Shown here in pieces: positions 41,945 through 51,214 of a stretch of DNA of 64,000 nt (positions are counted from its first letter, which is position 1; every line of letters begins with the position of its first letter). Source of the stretch: Azospirillum oryzae. Lineage in GTDB: Bacteria > Pseudomonadota > Alphaproteobacteria > Azospirillales > Azospirillaceae. The stretch is taken from assembly GCF_008364795.1 (NCBI RefSeq), contig NZ_VTTM01000004.1:98770-162769 (forward strand), given 5' to 3'. The position numbers and the translations under genes were made by a program. Under the pieces are notes generated by a model that was given only the letters and a program-made list of their open reading frames with translations, was not told the origin of the DNA and did not search any database.

Positions 41945-42412
41945 ATGCTCTGGCTCGCCGCCTATATCGGCAGCATTCTTGCCATCAACTACGCCTTCAG
42001 CCTGTTTCCGCACCTGGATCTGGTCTGGTCCTGCTGGGCCGGCCTGATCTTCATCCTGCGCGACATGGTGCAGGTGCGCTTCGGCCATTGGGCGCTCGCC
42101 GCCATGCTGGGCGGCACCGTGCTGTCCTATCTGCTGACCGATCCGTTCGTCGCCACCGCCAGCGTCGTCGCCTTCGCCGTGTCGGAGATCATCGACTGGG
42201 CGGTCTTCACCATCACCCGCCGCCCGTTGCGCGACCGGCTGTGGATCAGCGCCGCCCTGTCGGTGCCGGTCGATACCGCCATCTTCTTCGGCATGTTGGG
42301 CGTCTGGGAGCCAAGCGTCTGGGCCGCCAGCTTCGCGTCCAAGCTGCTGGGCGTTTCGGTGGTCTGGCTGCTGATGCGCACGCGCGACGGCCGGATGACG
42401 GTCGCGGCGTAA
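41945..42412 (+). CDS. VUT-family putative queuosine-precursor transporter
   Basis: This 155-residue protein has about five hydrophobic segments: MLWLAAYIGSILAINYAFSLFPHLDLVWSCWAGLIFILRDMVQVRFG at the start and FAVSEIIDWAVFTITRRPLRDRLWIS in the middle. The latter is a signature of the VUT/YhhQ family implicated in uptake of queuosine precursors. It is short compared with typical YhhQ proteins. GGAGGAA precedes the ATG at 41945. I see no preQ1 riboswitch in its leader. Confidence 0.75.
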   Translation: MLWLAAYIGSILAINYAFSLFPHLDLVWSCWAGLIFILRDMVQVRFGHWALAAMLGGTVLSYLLTDPFVATASVVAFAVSEIIDWAVFTITRRPLRDRLWISAALSVPVDTAIFFGMLGVWEPSVWAASFASKLLGVSVVWLLMRTRDGRMTVAA

Positions 42413-42420
42413 CCAGCCTC

Positions 42421-42460
42421 CCTCGCCCCCTACCGCGTTCCAAGGCGGTAGGGGGCGAGG
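42421..42460. terminator. shared hairpin between convergent genes
   Basis: CCTCGCCCCCTACCGC (42421-42436) and its exact reverse complement (42445-42460) form a 16-bp stem with an 8-base loop between the convergent VUT-family gene and smc. No U tract is present on either strand, so it may be a rho-assisted or mRNA-protecting structure. Confidence 0.65.
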
Positions 42461-42464
42461 CGTC

Positions 42465-45400
42465 TTACGCCACCCCGCGCAATTCCTCGGCGCGGCTGAG
42501 ATCGACGCTGACCAGCTGCGAGACGCCACGCTCCACCATCGTCACGCCGAACAGGCGGTCCACCCGCGCCATGGTCAGGCGGTGATGGGTGATGATGAGG
42601 AAGCGGGTGTCGCCCTGGCGCGCGATATCCTCCACCAGATCGCAGAAGCGGCCGACATTCGCCTCGTCCAGCGGGGCATCGACCTCGTCCAGCACGCAGA
42701 TCGGCGCCGGGTTCGACCGGAAGACGGCGAACAGCAGCGACAGCGCGGTCAGCGCCTGCTCACCGCCCGACAACAATGAGAGCACCTGCAGCTTCTTGCC
42801 CGGCGGACTGGCGTAGATCTCCAGGCCGGCGTTCAGCGGATCCTCGGCGTTGACCAGTTCCAGATAGGCCTTGCCGCCGCCGAACAGGCGGGTGAACAGC
42901 TCCTGGAAGTCGCGGTTCACCACGTCGAAGCTGGCGATCAGACGCTCGCGCGCCTCGCGGTTCAAACTGGAGATGCCCTGGCGCAGGCGGGCGATGGCGG
43001 CGGTCAGGTCCTCGCGCTCGCCATGCAGGCCGGTGATCTGGGCTTCCAGCTCCTCCGCCTCGATCTCGGCGCGCAGATTGACCGGCCCCATGTTCTCGCG
43101 CTCGCGGGTCAGCTTGTCGAGCCGCGATTCCACCGCCGTCGCATCGGGCATCGGTTCGGCGGGGTCGAGGTCGGCGGCGGCGCGCGTGTCCTCCGGCCGG
43201 CAGTCCAGCCGTTCGGCGATGCGCTCCGTCAGGGTGCGTTCCTGCTGCTGGGCGGCCGAGACCGCGGCCTCCGCACGGGCGCGCGCTTCGCGGCCATCGG
43301 CCAGCGCCGCTTCGGCGTCGTGCAGGGCCTGCTCGGTCCCGGCCAGCCGAGCCTCGGCCTCCGCCAGCGCGTCGGCGGCTCGCTTGCGGTGGCGCTCGGC
43401 CAGGGCGATGCGGTCGAGAAGCTCCTGGCGTTCCTCCGCGATCCCGGCCGGCCGGCCGGACAGCGCGGCGATCTCGCCCTCCGCTTCTTGCGAGCGCTGA
43501 CGCAACTCCGCCACACGTCCGCCGGCCCCGGCCGAGCGGGTGTCCCAGGAGGCGGTTTCCGACTGGATGGCGGCCAGACGCTGGCGTCGCGCCTGCGCCT
43601 CGCGGGTCAGGCGGTCCAACGCATTCTGCCGCTCGGCCAGAACGGCGCGGCGTTCGGCCAGTGCGGCGCGCTGGTCGTTCACCCGCTCCCGCCCTTCGCG
43701 CGGGTCGGGCAGCGACTCCAGCTGCTCCAGCGCCTCGTCCCGGCGGGCGGCCGCTTCGCGTTCGTCGGCGGCGAGCCGCTCCACCGCCTCCACCAGGGAG
43801 GCGAGGCGGGACGATGCGGCGTCGGCCTCGCGCGCCAGCTTGGCGTGGCGGTCGCGGGCGGCGTTCAGCGCGGCGAAGCCCTCACGCACGGCGTCGCGGG
43901 CACGGCGGTCGGCCTGGGCCGCCGCCTCCACCGCCAGCTTGGCGGCGTCGAGCGCTTCGTGCGCCAGTTCGACCTGTTCCTCGGCAAGCTCCAGTTCGCC
44001 GCGCAGTTCGGCCAGCCGGTTGCGCTGCTTCAAGCGGATGGCCGCGGCGGTCGGGGCGCCGGCCTGTACGGTCAACCCGTCCCAACGCCACGCTCCACCG
44101 TCGCGGCTGACCAGCACCTGCCCCGGCGCCAGGGTCGCGGCCAGCGCCACCCCGGTCCCGGCATCGGCGACCACCCCGATATGGGCGAGAGCGCGGGCGG
44201 CGGCCGGCGGTCCCTGCACATGGTTCGACAGCGGCTCGGCACCGGCCGGCAGCGGCGCCACGGCGTCATAGGCGGGCAGCATGCGCCAATGCACCGGTGC
44301 CGCCATGTCGAGCGGAGCGGTCAACGCATCGCCGAGCGCGGCGGCGAGCGCCCCCTCATAGCCGGGGGACACCGTCACCGCATCGACCAGCGGCGGAAAC
44401 TGTCCACCGGCCCCGGCCTCCAGCAGTTCGGCCAACGCCCGTTCCTCGGCGCGCAGCTTGGCGCGGGCGCTATCGGCGGCGGACAGCGCATCGCGGGCGC
44501 GGGACTGCGCCGGCTCGGCCTCCGCCTTTGCCTGTTCGGCGGCCTCGGCGGCGTCGCGGGCCTGTTCCAGCCGCTGCTCGGCCAGTTCGACGGCCAGCTC
44601 GGCCTCCGACAGGTCGGCGCGGGCGGCGATCTCCGCCTCCAGGGCGGCGCGCTGGGCCTGCTGCTCGGCCAGCCGCTTGGCGAGCCCGGCGGCGCGGCTT
44701 TCCAGCTCTGCGGCCTGACGTTGGGTGGCGGCGCGGCGGGCCTCGTCGGTGGCGACCGCTTCGGTCAGGCGGGTCAGTTCGCGGTCGAGGGCATCGACCT
44801 GCTCACGCGCCTCGGCCAGAGCCTCGGCGGCGGCTTCCTCCAGCATCTCCTCGTCGGCCTGCGCCGCGATCAGGCGGTCGCGTTCGGCCACCAGCCGGGC
44901 CAGCGCCTCGCCGGCGTCGGCAGCCAGTGCCTCCTCACGGCCAAGATCGCCGGCGATCTGGCGCAGCCGGGCCTCCAGCGCGCGCTGCTGATCGGCGACG
45001 CGCTTTTCCTCGGCGTCGAGCTGTTCGCGGGCGATCACCAGCCGTTGCAGGGCGGCAGCGGCCCGCGCCTCGTCCTGCCGCTTGTCGGGCAGGCCGGCCG
45101 CGGCCTCCGTCCGGCGGGCGGTCAGCTGGTTGACGGCCAGCATGCGGTCGCGCACTTCGGCCTCGGCAGTGGCGAAGGCGGCGTGGGCGCGGGCGCGTTC
45201 CTCCTGCGCGGCGAGCCAGCGCAGGTGCCACAGCACGGCCTCCGCCTTGCGGATCTGGTCGGACAGGTTGCGGTAGCGGGCGGCCTGCCGCGCCTGCTTC
45301 TTCAGGCTCTGCAGCTGGGTATCCATCGCCCCGATCACGTCGTCGAGGCGGGTCAGGTTGGCCTCCGCCGCCTTCAGCCTCAATTCGGCCTCGTGCCGGC

Positions 45401-45926
45401 GGGAATGCAGGCCGGTGATGCCGGCGGCCTCCTCCAGCAAGGCGCGGCGGTCCTGCGGTTTGGCGGAGATGATCTGCGCCACCTTGCCCTGGCTGACCAG
45501 CGCCGGGGAACTGGCGCCCGAGGCATTGTCGGCGAACAGCAGCTGGACGTCGCGCGCGCGCACCAGCTTGCCGTTGATGCGGTAGTCGGATCCGGAGCCG
45601 CGCTCGATCCGGCGGGTGATCTCCAGCTCGTCATGCTCGTTGAAGCCGGCCGGCGCGGTGCGCGACCGGTTGTCGACCGCCAGCGTCACCTCGCCCAGAT
45701 TGCGGGCCGGCCGGCTGGAGGTGCCGCCGAAGATGACGTCGTCCATATCGTCGCCGCGCATGCGCTTGGCCGAGGTCTCGCCCATCACCCAGCGCAACGC
45801 CTCGACCAGATTGGACTTGCCGCAGCCGTTGGGACCGACGATGCCGGTCATGCCGGGTTCGATGACCAGATCCGTGGCATCGACGAAAGACTTGAAACCC
45901 GACAGGCGGAGACGCGTGAACTGCAC
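42465..45926 (-). CDS. smc: chromosome segregation protein SMC
   Basis: This is the SMC condensin subunit (1153 residues). The N-terminal ATPase half begins MQFTRLRLSGFKSFVDATDLVIEPGMTGIVGPNGCGKSNLVEALRWVMG (Walker A GPNGCGKS). Long Ala/Glu/Arg-rich coiled coils flank a hinge around the middle (VDAVTVSPGYEGALAAALGDAL). The C-terminal half has the signature LSGGEQALTALSLLFAVF and Walker B ICVLDEVDAPLDEANV. The start is a GTG. The coiled-coil composition explains the many long antisense open frames here. No scpA or scpB gene is in the window. Confidence 0.97.
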   Translation of the reverse strand: MQFTRLRLSGFKSFVDATDLVIEPGMTGIVGPNGCGKSNLVEALRWVMGETSAKRMRGDDMDDVIFGGTSSRPARNLGEVTLAVDNRSRTAPAGFNEHDELEITRRIERGSGSDYRINGKLVRARDVQLLFADNASGASSPALVSQGKVAQIISAKPQDRRALLEEAAGITGLHSRRHEAELRLKAAEANLTRLDDVIGAMDTQLQSLKKQARQAARYRNLSDQIRKAEAVLWHLRWLAAQEERARAHAAFATAEAEVRDRMLAVNQLTARRTEAAAGLPDKRQDEARAAAALQRLVIAREQLDAEEKRVADQQRALEARLRQIAGDLGREEALAADAGEALARLVAERDRLIAAQADEEMLEEAAAEALAEAREQVDALDRELTRLTEAVATDEARRAATQRQAAELESRAAGLAKRLAEQQAQRAALEAEIAARADLSEAELAVELAEQRLEQARDAAEAAEQAKAEAEPAQSRARDALSAADSARAKLRAEERALAELLEAGAGGQFPPLVDAVTVSPGYEGALAAALGDALTAPLDMAAPVHWRMLPAYDAVAPLPAGAEPLSNHVQGPPAAARALAHIGVVADAGTGVALAATLAPGQVLVSRDGGAWRWDGLTVQAGAPTAAAIRLKQRNRLAELRGELELAEEQVELAHEALDAAKLAVEAAAQADRRARDAVREGFAALNAARDRHAKLAREADAASSRLASLVEAVERLAADEREAAARRDEALEQLESLPDPREGRERVNDQRAALAERRAVLAERQNALDRLTREAQARRQRLAAIQSETASWDTRSAGAGGRVAELRQRSQEAEGEIAALSGRPAGIAEERQELLDRIALAERHRKRAADALAEAEARLAGTEQALHDAEAALADGREARARAEAAVSAAQQQERTLTERIAERLDCRPEDTRAAADLDPAEPMPDATAVESRLDKLTRERENMGPVNLRAEIEAEELEAQITGLHGEREDLTAAIARLRQGISSLNREARERLIASFDVVNRDFQELFTRLFGGGKAYLELVNAEDPLNAGLEIYASPPGKKLQVLSLLSGGEQALTALSLLFAVFRSNPAPICVLDEVDAPLDEANVGRFCDLVEDIARQGDTRFLIITHHRLTMARVDRLFGVTMVERGVSQLVSVDLSRAEELRGVA

Positions 45927-45995
45927 TGGGAAAGAACCTTTGGTGTACTGGGCTTTGATGTGCGGGCTTCGATTGATGAAGTGTCGGCTTCGAAT

Positions 45996-46161
45996 GCCCC
46001 CACCTAACCTCCCCCGCTGGGCGGGGGAGGGACTGCCGCTGCTTTACCGAACAAGCACTTATCCCCTCCCCCGCCCAGCTCTCGCACAAAGCTTCGCTTT
46101 GTGCTGACGCGGCAGGCGGACCGTAGGTCCGCTGAGAGCGGGGGAGGGTTAGGGTGGGGGC
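45996..46161. repeat. palindromic intergenic repeat element between smc and the dsbA-like gene
   Basis: A compound element of about 165 bases. The outer arms, starting GCCCCCACC at 45996 and ending GGTGGGGGC at 46161, are inverted over about 23 bases with two single-base gaps. Inside lies the perfect stem CCTCCCCCGC/GCGGGGGAGG (46008-46030), and smaller stems such as GCACAAAGC-type and GCGGACC/GGTCCGC. The C-rich 'ACCTCCCCCGC' character is what I associate with dispersed intergenic palindromes of alphaproteobacteria. There is no coding capacity. Confidence 0.75.
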
Positions 46162-46174
46162 AATTTTCAGGCGC

Positions 46175-46834
46175 TTACTTCAACAGCTTGTCGATCGCCT
46201 TGGAGAACTCCTCGAACGACTGGGCGCCTTCGATGCGGGCCTTGCCGTCATTCAGGATGAAGGTCGGGGTGGCCTCGACCTTGTACTGGTTCTGGCCGGT
46301 CAGGCGGCTGTTCAGGATGGCGTCGGCCAGCTCCTTGTTGGCGAGGCAGGCGTCGATGGTCTCCTGGCTCATGCCGGCCAGCTTGCCGTACTGGGCCAGC
46401 GCCTTGGCCGGGTCGGCGGCGCGGCTCCAGGTCGACTGGCTCTTGAACAGCACGTCGGTCAGCGGATAGTAGCGCTCGGCCGGGGCGCAGTGGGCCAGCA
46501 TGCTGGCGCTCAACGCCGCCTGATCGAAGGGGAAGTCGCGGAAGATCAGCTTGACCTTGCCGGTGTCGATGTAGGCTTCCTTGATCTTCGGCAGGATGTC
46601 GGTGTGGAAATGGGCGCAGTGCGGGCAGGTCATCGACGAATAGTCTAGGATCGTCACCGGCGCCTTGGGGTCGCCCATGACGCGGTCGGCCATCAGCTCC
46701 GACACCGGCGGCAGGGTGGCGGCGGCCTGGGCGGCCGACGGAGCCGTCACGGCGGTGCCGAAGGCGGCGGTGAAGCCGATGGCCAGAAGGCCGGCCAGCC
46801 CGAAGTACCTGCGTCCCAAAATTTTGCGGTTCAC
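46175..46834 (-). CDS. DsbA-family periplasmic thiol-disulfide protein
   Basis: This exported 219-residue thioredoxin-fold protein has a signal peptide (YFGLAGLLAIGFTAAFGTAVTAPSAAQA), the active site CPHC in DYSSMTCPHCAHFH, and the cis-proline loop VEATPTFILNDGKARIEG. The body ADPAKALAQYGKLAGMSQETIDACL follows the DsbA-like/DSBA oxidoreductase pattern. It most likely acts as a disulfide oxidase or reductase in the periplasm. The start is a GTG after GAGGG. Confidence 0.9.
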   Translation of the reverse strand: MNRKILGRRYFGLAGLLAIGFTAAFGTAVTAPSAAQAAATLPPVSELMADRVMGDPKAPVTILDYSSMTCPHCAHFHTDILPKIKEAYIDTGKVKLIFRDFPFDQAALSASMLAHCAPAERYYPLTDVLFKSQSTWSRAADPAKALAQYGKLAGMSQETIDACLANKELADAILNSRLTGQNQYKVEATPTFILNDGKARIEGAQSFEEFSKAIDKLLK

Positions 46835-46900
46835 TTTGCCCTCGTTCCTACCAGATGTTGACGTATAGACAATGAGGCCCCGGCGCGTCCAGCAGGCCGG

Positions 46901-47374
46901 CTAGCGCGCTGCCCGTTTCGGCCGCGCCATCAGCGAGCGGCCGAAGCGTTCCAGGGTGGCGCGCAGTTCCTCGTCCTCGATGGCCGCGGTGGTGGTGGTG
47001 ATCCCGATCTCCTCGTCCATCGTCAGGGCGCGCGGGCGCACCACAGGCGACGGGGTGGACGGCAGGGCCGCGTGGATCAGCCTGATCTTCGCCACAGCGC
47101 GATAGCCGAAGAAGCTGTTGATGCGCTCGATGATCTGCGGTTCCAGATGCTGCAGTTCCAGCGCGATGGCGCCCATGGCGCGGATGTGCAGGGTCGCCTC
47201 CTCCCGCTTGCCGCGGGGGAAGCTGAGCTTGTCGGGGGCGGTGCGCAGCGACAGCTGGTGGCCGACGATGGACGGCCAGTCGGTGATCAGCGCGCCGAAG
47301 GCAAGCCCGCGCTTGCCCAGCACCTTGCCGGCGACCTCCGGAACGGATTGGCCGATGCGACGCGGTCCGGTCAT
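46901..47374 (-). CDS. DUF721 (DciA-like) protein
   Basis: This 157-residue protein has the DUF721 core: VPEVAGKVLGKRGLAFGALITDWPSIVGHQLS, LSFPRGKREEATLHIRAMGAIALELQHLEPQIIERINSFFGYRAVAKIRLI. DUF721 proteins include DciA, which loads the replicative helicase DnaB in bacteria lacking DnaC. A charged C-terminal extension follows. It is divergent from mutY. Confidence 0.85.
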   Translation of the reverse strand: MTGPRRIGQSVPEVAGKVLGKRGLAFGALITDWPSIVGHQLSLRTAPDKLSFPRGKREEATLHIRAMGAIALELQHLEPQIIERINSFFGYRAVAKIRLIHAALPSTPSPVVRPRALTMDEEIGITTTTAAIEDEELRATLERFGRSLMARPKRAAR

Positions 47375-47534
47375 GCTCTGCGATCACTCCTGTGCGGTCC
47401 CGGCTCAGGCACCGGTTCCGGGTCATGTGGGATGCCGGCACCCTAGCGCAAGCGTGGGCCGATGCCCAGCATGTGACCGGACACCGGCGCGGCTCCCTTC
47501 CCCAGACGCTTCCAACCCTCTATTTCTTCCCATC

Positions 47535-48593
47535 ATGATTCCAGATTCCATCGAGGCCGCCCGGCGGCTGCTGTCCTGGTACGACCGCCACCGCCGCGAC
47601 CTGCCCTGGCGCGCCAAGCCGGACGAGACCGCCGACCCCTACCGGGTCTGGCTGTCGGAGATCATGCTGCAGCAGACGACCGTCCCCGCCGCGGCGCCCT
47701 ATTTCCGCAATTTCACCGAACGCTGGCCGACCGTGCGTGATCTGGCGGATGCGCCGCTGGACGATCTGCTGGTGGCCTGGGCCGGGCTCGGCTACTACGC
47801 GCGGGCGCGCAACCTGCACAAATGCGCCCGCGTGGTGGCGGATGACCATGCCGGGCGGTTCCCGGACAACGAGTCGGAATTGCTGGAGCTGCCGGGCATT
47901 GGCACCTACACCGCCGCCGCCATCACCGCCATCGCCTTCGGCCGCAAGGCCACCGTGGTGGACGGCAATGTCGAGCGGGTGATCGCCCGCATCTTCGCGG
48001 TGGAGGAGCCGCTGCCCAATGCCAAGCCGAGCTTACGCCGGCTGGCCGCCACCCTGACGCCGGAGTTCCGCCCAGGCGACTATGCCCAGGCGATGATGGA
48101 CCTCGGCGCCACCATCTGCACCCCGCGCAAGCCGAAATGCATGCTGTGCCCGTGGGCGGAGTATTGCGAGGCGCGCGCCGCCGGCATCGCCGAAACCCTG
48201 CCGCGCAAGGCCGCCAAGGCGGAGAAGCCGACCCGGCGCGGCGTCGCCTATTGGCTGCTGAACCCCGACGGCGCCGTCCTGCTGCGCCGCCGGGCGGAGG
48301 AGGGGCTGCTGGGCGGCATGGCGGAGGTGCCCTCGACCTCCTGGGGACCGGAGCTGCCCGGCGAGGCGGCGGTGGCGGCGCAGCAGCCCCTGCCCGCCCG
48401 TTGGCGCCGGCTGCCCGGCCTGGTCCGCCATACATTCACCCATTTTCACCTGGAGCTTGAGGTGGTCGCGGCACAGGCCGGGGCCGACTGGCGGCAGGCC
48501 GACGGCACCTGGGTGCCGGTCGACCGGCTGGGCGATCATGCCCTGCCGTCCGTGATGGTGAAGGTGGTGCGCCATGCCCTTTCCAATGCGTGA
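47535..48593 (+). CDS. mutY: A/G-specific adenine DNA glycosylase
   Basis: This is MutY (352 residues), which removes adenine mispaired with 8-oxoguanine. The catalytic glutamate lies in WLSEIMLQQTTV, the helix-hairpin-helix is LLELPGIGTYTAAAI, the catalytic Asp is in ATVVDGNVERVIARIF, and the [4Fe-4S] cluster ligands are in CTPRKPKCMLCPWAEYC. The C-terminal NUDIX-like domain for 8-oxoG recognition starts near RRGVAYWLLNPDGAVLLRRR, with LGGMAEVPSTSW and HTFTHFHLEL. ATG 47535 fits the family start. Confidence 0.97.
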   Translation: MIPDSIEAARRLLSWYDRHRRDLPWRAKPDETADPYRVWLSEIMLQQTTVPAAAPYFRNFTERWPTVRDLADAPLDDLLVAWAGLGYYARARNLHKCARVVADDHAGRFPDNESELLELPGIGTYTAAAITAIAFGRKATVVDGNVERVIARIFAVEEPLPNAKPSLRRLAATLTPEFRPGDYAQAMMDLGATICTPRKPKCMLCPWAEYCEARAAGIAETLPRKAAKAEKPTRRGVAYWLLNPDGAVLLRRRAEEGLLGGMAEVPSTSWGPELPGEAAVAAQQPLPARWRRLPGLVRHTFTHFHLELEVVAAQAGADWRQADGTWVPVDRLGDHALPSVMVKVVRHALSNA

Positions 48594-48628
48594 GGGGGAC
48601 TGGCGCAGGATGTGGAGTGCCGATAAGA

Positions 48629-49348
48629 ATGCTGCGTGCCGTGATCGCCGTGATGGTCCTCCTGCTGGCGCTGTGCGGCGAGGCGCTGGCCGCGCCGCCC
48701 CAGAAAACGCCGGAGAAGAAGGCAGGGGTGGCGCTGGTGCTGGCGCTCGACGGCTCCGCCTCCATCACCACCGGCGATCTGGAATTCCAGCTGCAGGGCC
48801 ATGCCGCCGCCTTCCGCGATCCGGCGGTGGCCGACGCGCTGGCTTCTGCCGGGACGCGGGTGACGCTGGCCGCCTATTCCGGTCCGAACAGCCTGCGGGT
48901 GCTGATCCCCTGGACGGCGTTGGACAAGCCGGAGGATGCTGGCCGCTTCGCCGACCGGATCGACGCCCTGCCCCGCGGCTTTCAGGGCGACTCGACGGCG
49001 ATCGGCAGCGCGATTCTGGAGGCGGCTAAGCTGTTCGATCATGGCGGCAAGGCGGCTCGGCAGGTGATCGATCTGGTTTCCAACGGCTTTTCCAACAGCG
49101 GGATCGATCCGGCCGATGCCCGCGACCGGGTGACGAAGCGCGGAATCATCGTCAACGGCCTCGCCATCCTCGACGAATTTCCCTGGCTGGAGGAGTATTT
49201 CGACGAGAGCGTGATCGGCGGGCCGGGCAGCTTCGTGAAGAGCGCCATGGACAAGGACAGCTTCGTCGCAGCATTGCGGCAGAAGCTGATCCTTGAAATG
49301 GTGGCCTTGCCGGATCACATGCCGAACCAAAGCGCCGCCACGCCTTAG
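48629..49348 (+). CDS. secreted DUF1194 protein with von Willebrand A-like fold
   Basis: This 239-residue exported protein has a signal peptide (MLRAVIAVMVLLLALCGEALA). The remainder matches DUF1194: VALVLALDGSASITTGDLEFQLQGHAAAFRDP contains a MIDAS-like DGSAS, followed by STAIGSAILEAAKLF and RQVIDLVSNGFSNSG, and IVNGLAILDEFPWLEEYFDESVIGGPGSFV. These proteins are periplasmic with no assigned function. The gene lies between mutY and the dauA-like gene. Confidence 0.85.
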   Translation: MLRAVIAVMVLLLALCGEALAAPPQKTPEKKAGVALVLALDGSASITTGDLEFQLQGHAAAFRDPAVADALASAGTRVTLAAYSGPNSLRVLIPWTALDKPEDAGRFADRIDALPRGFQGDSTAIGSAILEAAKLFDHGGKAARQVIDLVSNGFSNSGIDPADARDRVTKRGIIVNGLAILDEFPWLEEYFDESVIGGPGSFVKSAMDKDSFVAALRQKLILEMVALPDHMPNQSAATP

Positions 49349-49379
49349 GCGGCCGATAAGAATTCGAGGAGCGGGACCA

Positions 49380-50519
49380 GTGGAGCGCGTCGATTTTCTG
49401 GTGGTCGGGGCCGGCATCGCCGGGGCGTCCGCCGCCTATGAGCTGGCCGCACAGGGCCGTGTGCTGGTGCTGGAGCGCGAGTCGCAGCCCGGCTATCACT
49501 CGACCGGACGGTCGGCGGCGCTCTACACCCAGACCTACGGCCCGGCGCCGATCCGCGCCCTGACGGTGGCGAGCTGGGACTTCTACATCAACCCGCCCGC
49601 CGGCTTCGCCGAACACGCGATGCTGACCCCGCGCGGCGTGATGATCATCGGGCGGGAGGACGAGATCGAACGGCTGGATGCCGAGTACGAACAGGGCCGC
49701 CGCCTGACCCCGTCGGTCGAGCGGTACGACCGCGAACAGGTTCTGGCCCGCGCCCCCTTCCTGCGTCCGGACTATGTCGCCGGCGGCGTCTGGGAGCCGG
49801 ATGCCCGCGATATCGACGTGCATGCCCTGCACCAGGGCTATCTGCGCGGGCTGAAGGCGCGCGGCGGCCGGGTGGTGACGGATGCCGAGGTGCGGGCGCT
49901 CGTCCGGCAGGACGGGCTGTGGGTGGCGGAGACCGGCGCCGGCAGCTTTGCCGCACCGGTGGTGGTGAACGCCGCCGGCGCCTGGGCGGACGAGCTGGCG
50001 AAGCTGGCCGGAGTCGTCACCGTCGGTCTGGTGCCGAAGCGGCGCACCGCCATCACCTTCGATCCGGTGTTCGAGGATCCGGCCGACAAGGCCGGGCTGG
50101 ACGGCTGGCCGATGGTGTCGGACGTGGCCGAGACCTTCTATGTGAAGCCGGATGCCGGCCGGCTGCTGGCCTCCCCCGCCGATCAGACGCCGGTCGAGCC
50201 CTGCGACGTGCAGCCGGAGGACATCGACGTCGCCGTGACGGTGGATCGGCTGGAACAAGCGTCGCGCTTCACCGTTCGGAGATTGGCCCACCGCTGGGCC
50301 GGCCTGCGCAGCTTCGTCGGCGACAAGGTGCCGGTGGTTGGTTTCGCGGCCGATGCGGAGGGGTTCTTCTGGCTGGCAGGACAGGGCGGCTACGGCATCC
50401 AGACCGCGCCGGCCATGGGCCGGGTGGCGGCGGGGCTCGCCACCGGCCGCGGCCTGCCGCAGGATGTGCGGGCACTGGGCGTGACCGAGTTGGACCTGTC
50501 GCCGGCAAGGAAACGATAA
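49380..50519 (+). CDS. dauA: FAD-dependent D-arginine dehydrogenase-like enzyme
   Basis: This 379-residue flavoenzyme strongly resembles catabolic D-arginine dehydrogenase DauA as I remember it: VDFLVVGAGIAGASAAYELAAQGRVLVLERE, QPGYHSTGRSAALYTQTYG, NPPAGFAEHAMLTPRGVM, ADIDVHALHQGYLRG-like IDVHALHQGYLRGL, VVNAAGAWADELAKLAG, LVPKRRTAITF, ETFYVKPDAGRLLASPADQTPVEPCDVQPEDIDVA, RWAGLRSFVGD and GFFWLAGQGGYGIQT. It would oxidise D-amino acids (D-Arg, D-Lys) to imino acids. The start is a GTG, eight bases after GAGGAG. It may feed arginine carbon into the agmatine/putrescine genes elsewhere in the window. Confidence 0.85.
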   Translation: MERVDFLVVGAGIAGASAAYELAAQGRVLVLERESQPGYHSTGRSAALYTQTYGPAPIRALTVASWDFYINPPAGFAEHAMLTPRGVMIIGREDEIERLDAEYEQGRRLTPSVERYDREQVLARAPFLRPDYVAGGVWEPDARDIDVHALHQGYLRGLKARGGRVVTDAEVRALVRQDGLWVAETGAGSFAAPVVVNAAGAWADELAKLAGVVTVGLVPKRRTAITFDPVFEDPADKAGLDGWPMVSDVAETFYVKPDAGRLLASPADQTPVEPCDVQPEDIDVAVTVDRLEQASRFTVRRLAHRWAGLRSFVGDKVPVVGFAADAEGFFWLAGQGGYGIQTAPAMGRVAAGLATGRGLPQDVRALGVTELDLSPARKR

Positions 50520-50554
50520 AGCGGGCTCAAGCCGTTGGGCAAAGGAGGCGTGCG

Positions 50555-51058
50555 ATGTCTGTGCGTCTGGCAGCATTACATGGGCATGTGGCGCCGAAGG
50601 CGCTCGGTGTCGCGGCACTGGCCGCCGCCGCTGCGCTCGGCGGCTGTGCCAACCCCGCGGCGGACGAGGCGCTGGTGGCGCAGACCGCGCTGATCGGCAT
50701 GCCGAAGGCGACGCTGCTGTCCTGCGCCGGGGTGCCGGAACGGCAGGCGACCGTCGACAACCGGGAGTTCTTCACCTACCGCAGCTCCCGCATCGTCTCC
50801 TACCCCAGCACGCCGCCGCTCGGCTATTATGGCGGCTGGGGATGGCCCCACTACGGTTACGGCTATGGCTGGCCGTCATATGGTTATGAAGTCAACAGCT
50901 TCGACTGTGAAGCAACTTTCAGTTTGAGAAACGGTGTGGTCGAGCGCGTCGTATACGGCGGCGCCAGCGGCGGGTCCACGCGACTTGGTCAATGCTATGC
51001 CATCGTCCAGAACTGCATGGCGCTGATCCCGCAGCGGACAATCAAACCAAGTCCTTGA
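50555..51058 (+). CDS. outer-membrane-type lipoprotein, Tyr/Gly-rich
   Basis: This 167-residue lipoprotein has the lipobox ALGGC after a hydrophobic signal (VAALAAAAA). The body has a SmpA/OmlA-like start (DEALVAQTALIGMPKATLLSCAGVPERQATVDNREFFTYRS), a Tyr/Gly/Trp-rich segment (YYGGWGWPHYGYGYGWPSYGYE) and two later cysteines. AAAGGAGG sits six bases before the ATG. The 'GMPKATLLSCAGVP' pattern suggests a BamE-like small fold that assists outer-membrane assembly, but this is uncertain. Confidence 0.75.
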   Translation: MSVRLAALHGHVAPKALGVAALAAAAALGGCANPAADEALVAQTALIGMPKATLLSCAGVPERQATVDNREFFTYRSSRIVSYPSTPPLGYYGGWGWPHYGYGYGWPSYGYEVNSFDCEATFSLRNGVVERVVYGGASGGSTRLGQCYAIVQNCMALIPQRTIKPSP

Positions 51059-51214
51059 TTTCCTTGTCCATGCGACAACTCGTCACTGTTGCAAAGCTGC
51101 TGCATGGGACGTGGATCGGTTGTACACCCCCTAGTACCCTTACACGGTGTCTGGTAATAGCTCCATTGGCTGATGCCACAGAACAGCAACAACGCATTGC
51201 CTGGAGCAGACCCC

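Noticed and set aside
43023..46007. Plus-strand frame of nearly 1000 codons opposite smc
   Set aside because: Antisense of the SMC coiled coil; composition is Gly/Gln/Arg/His-rich without motifs.
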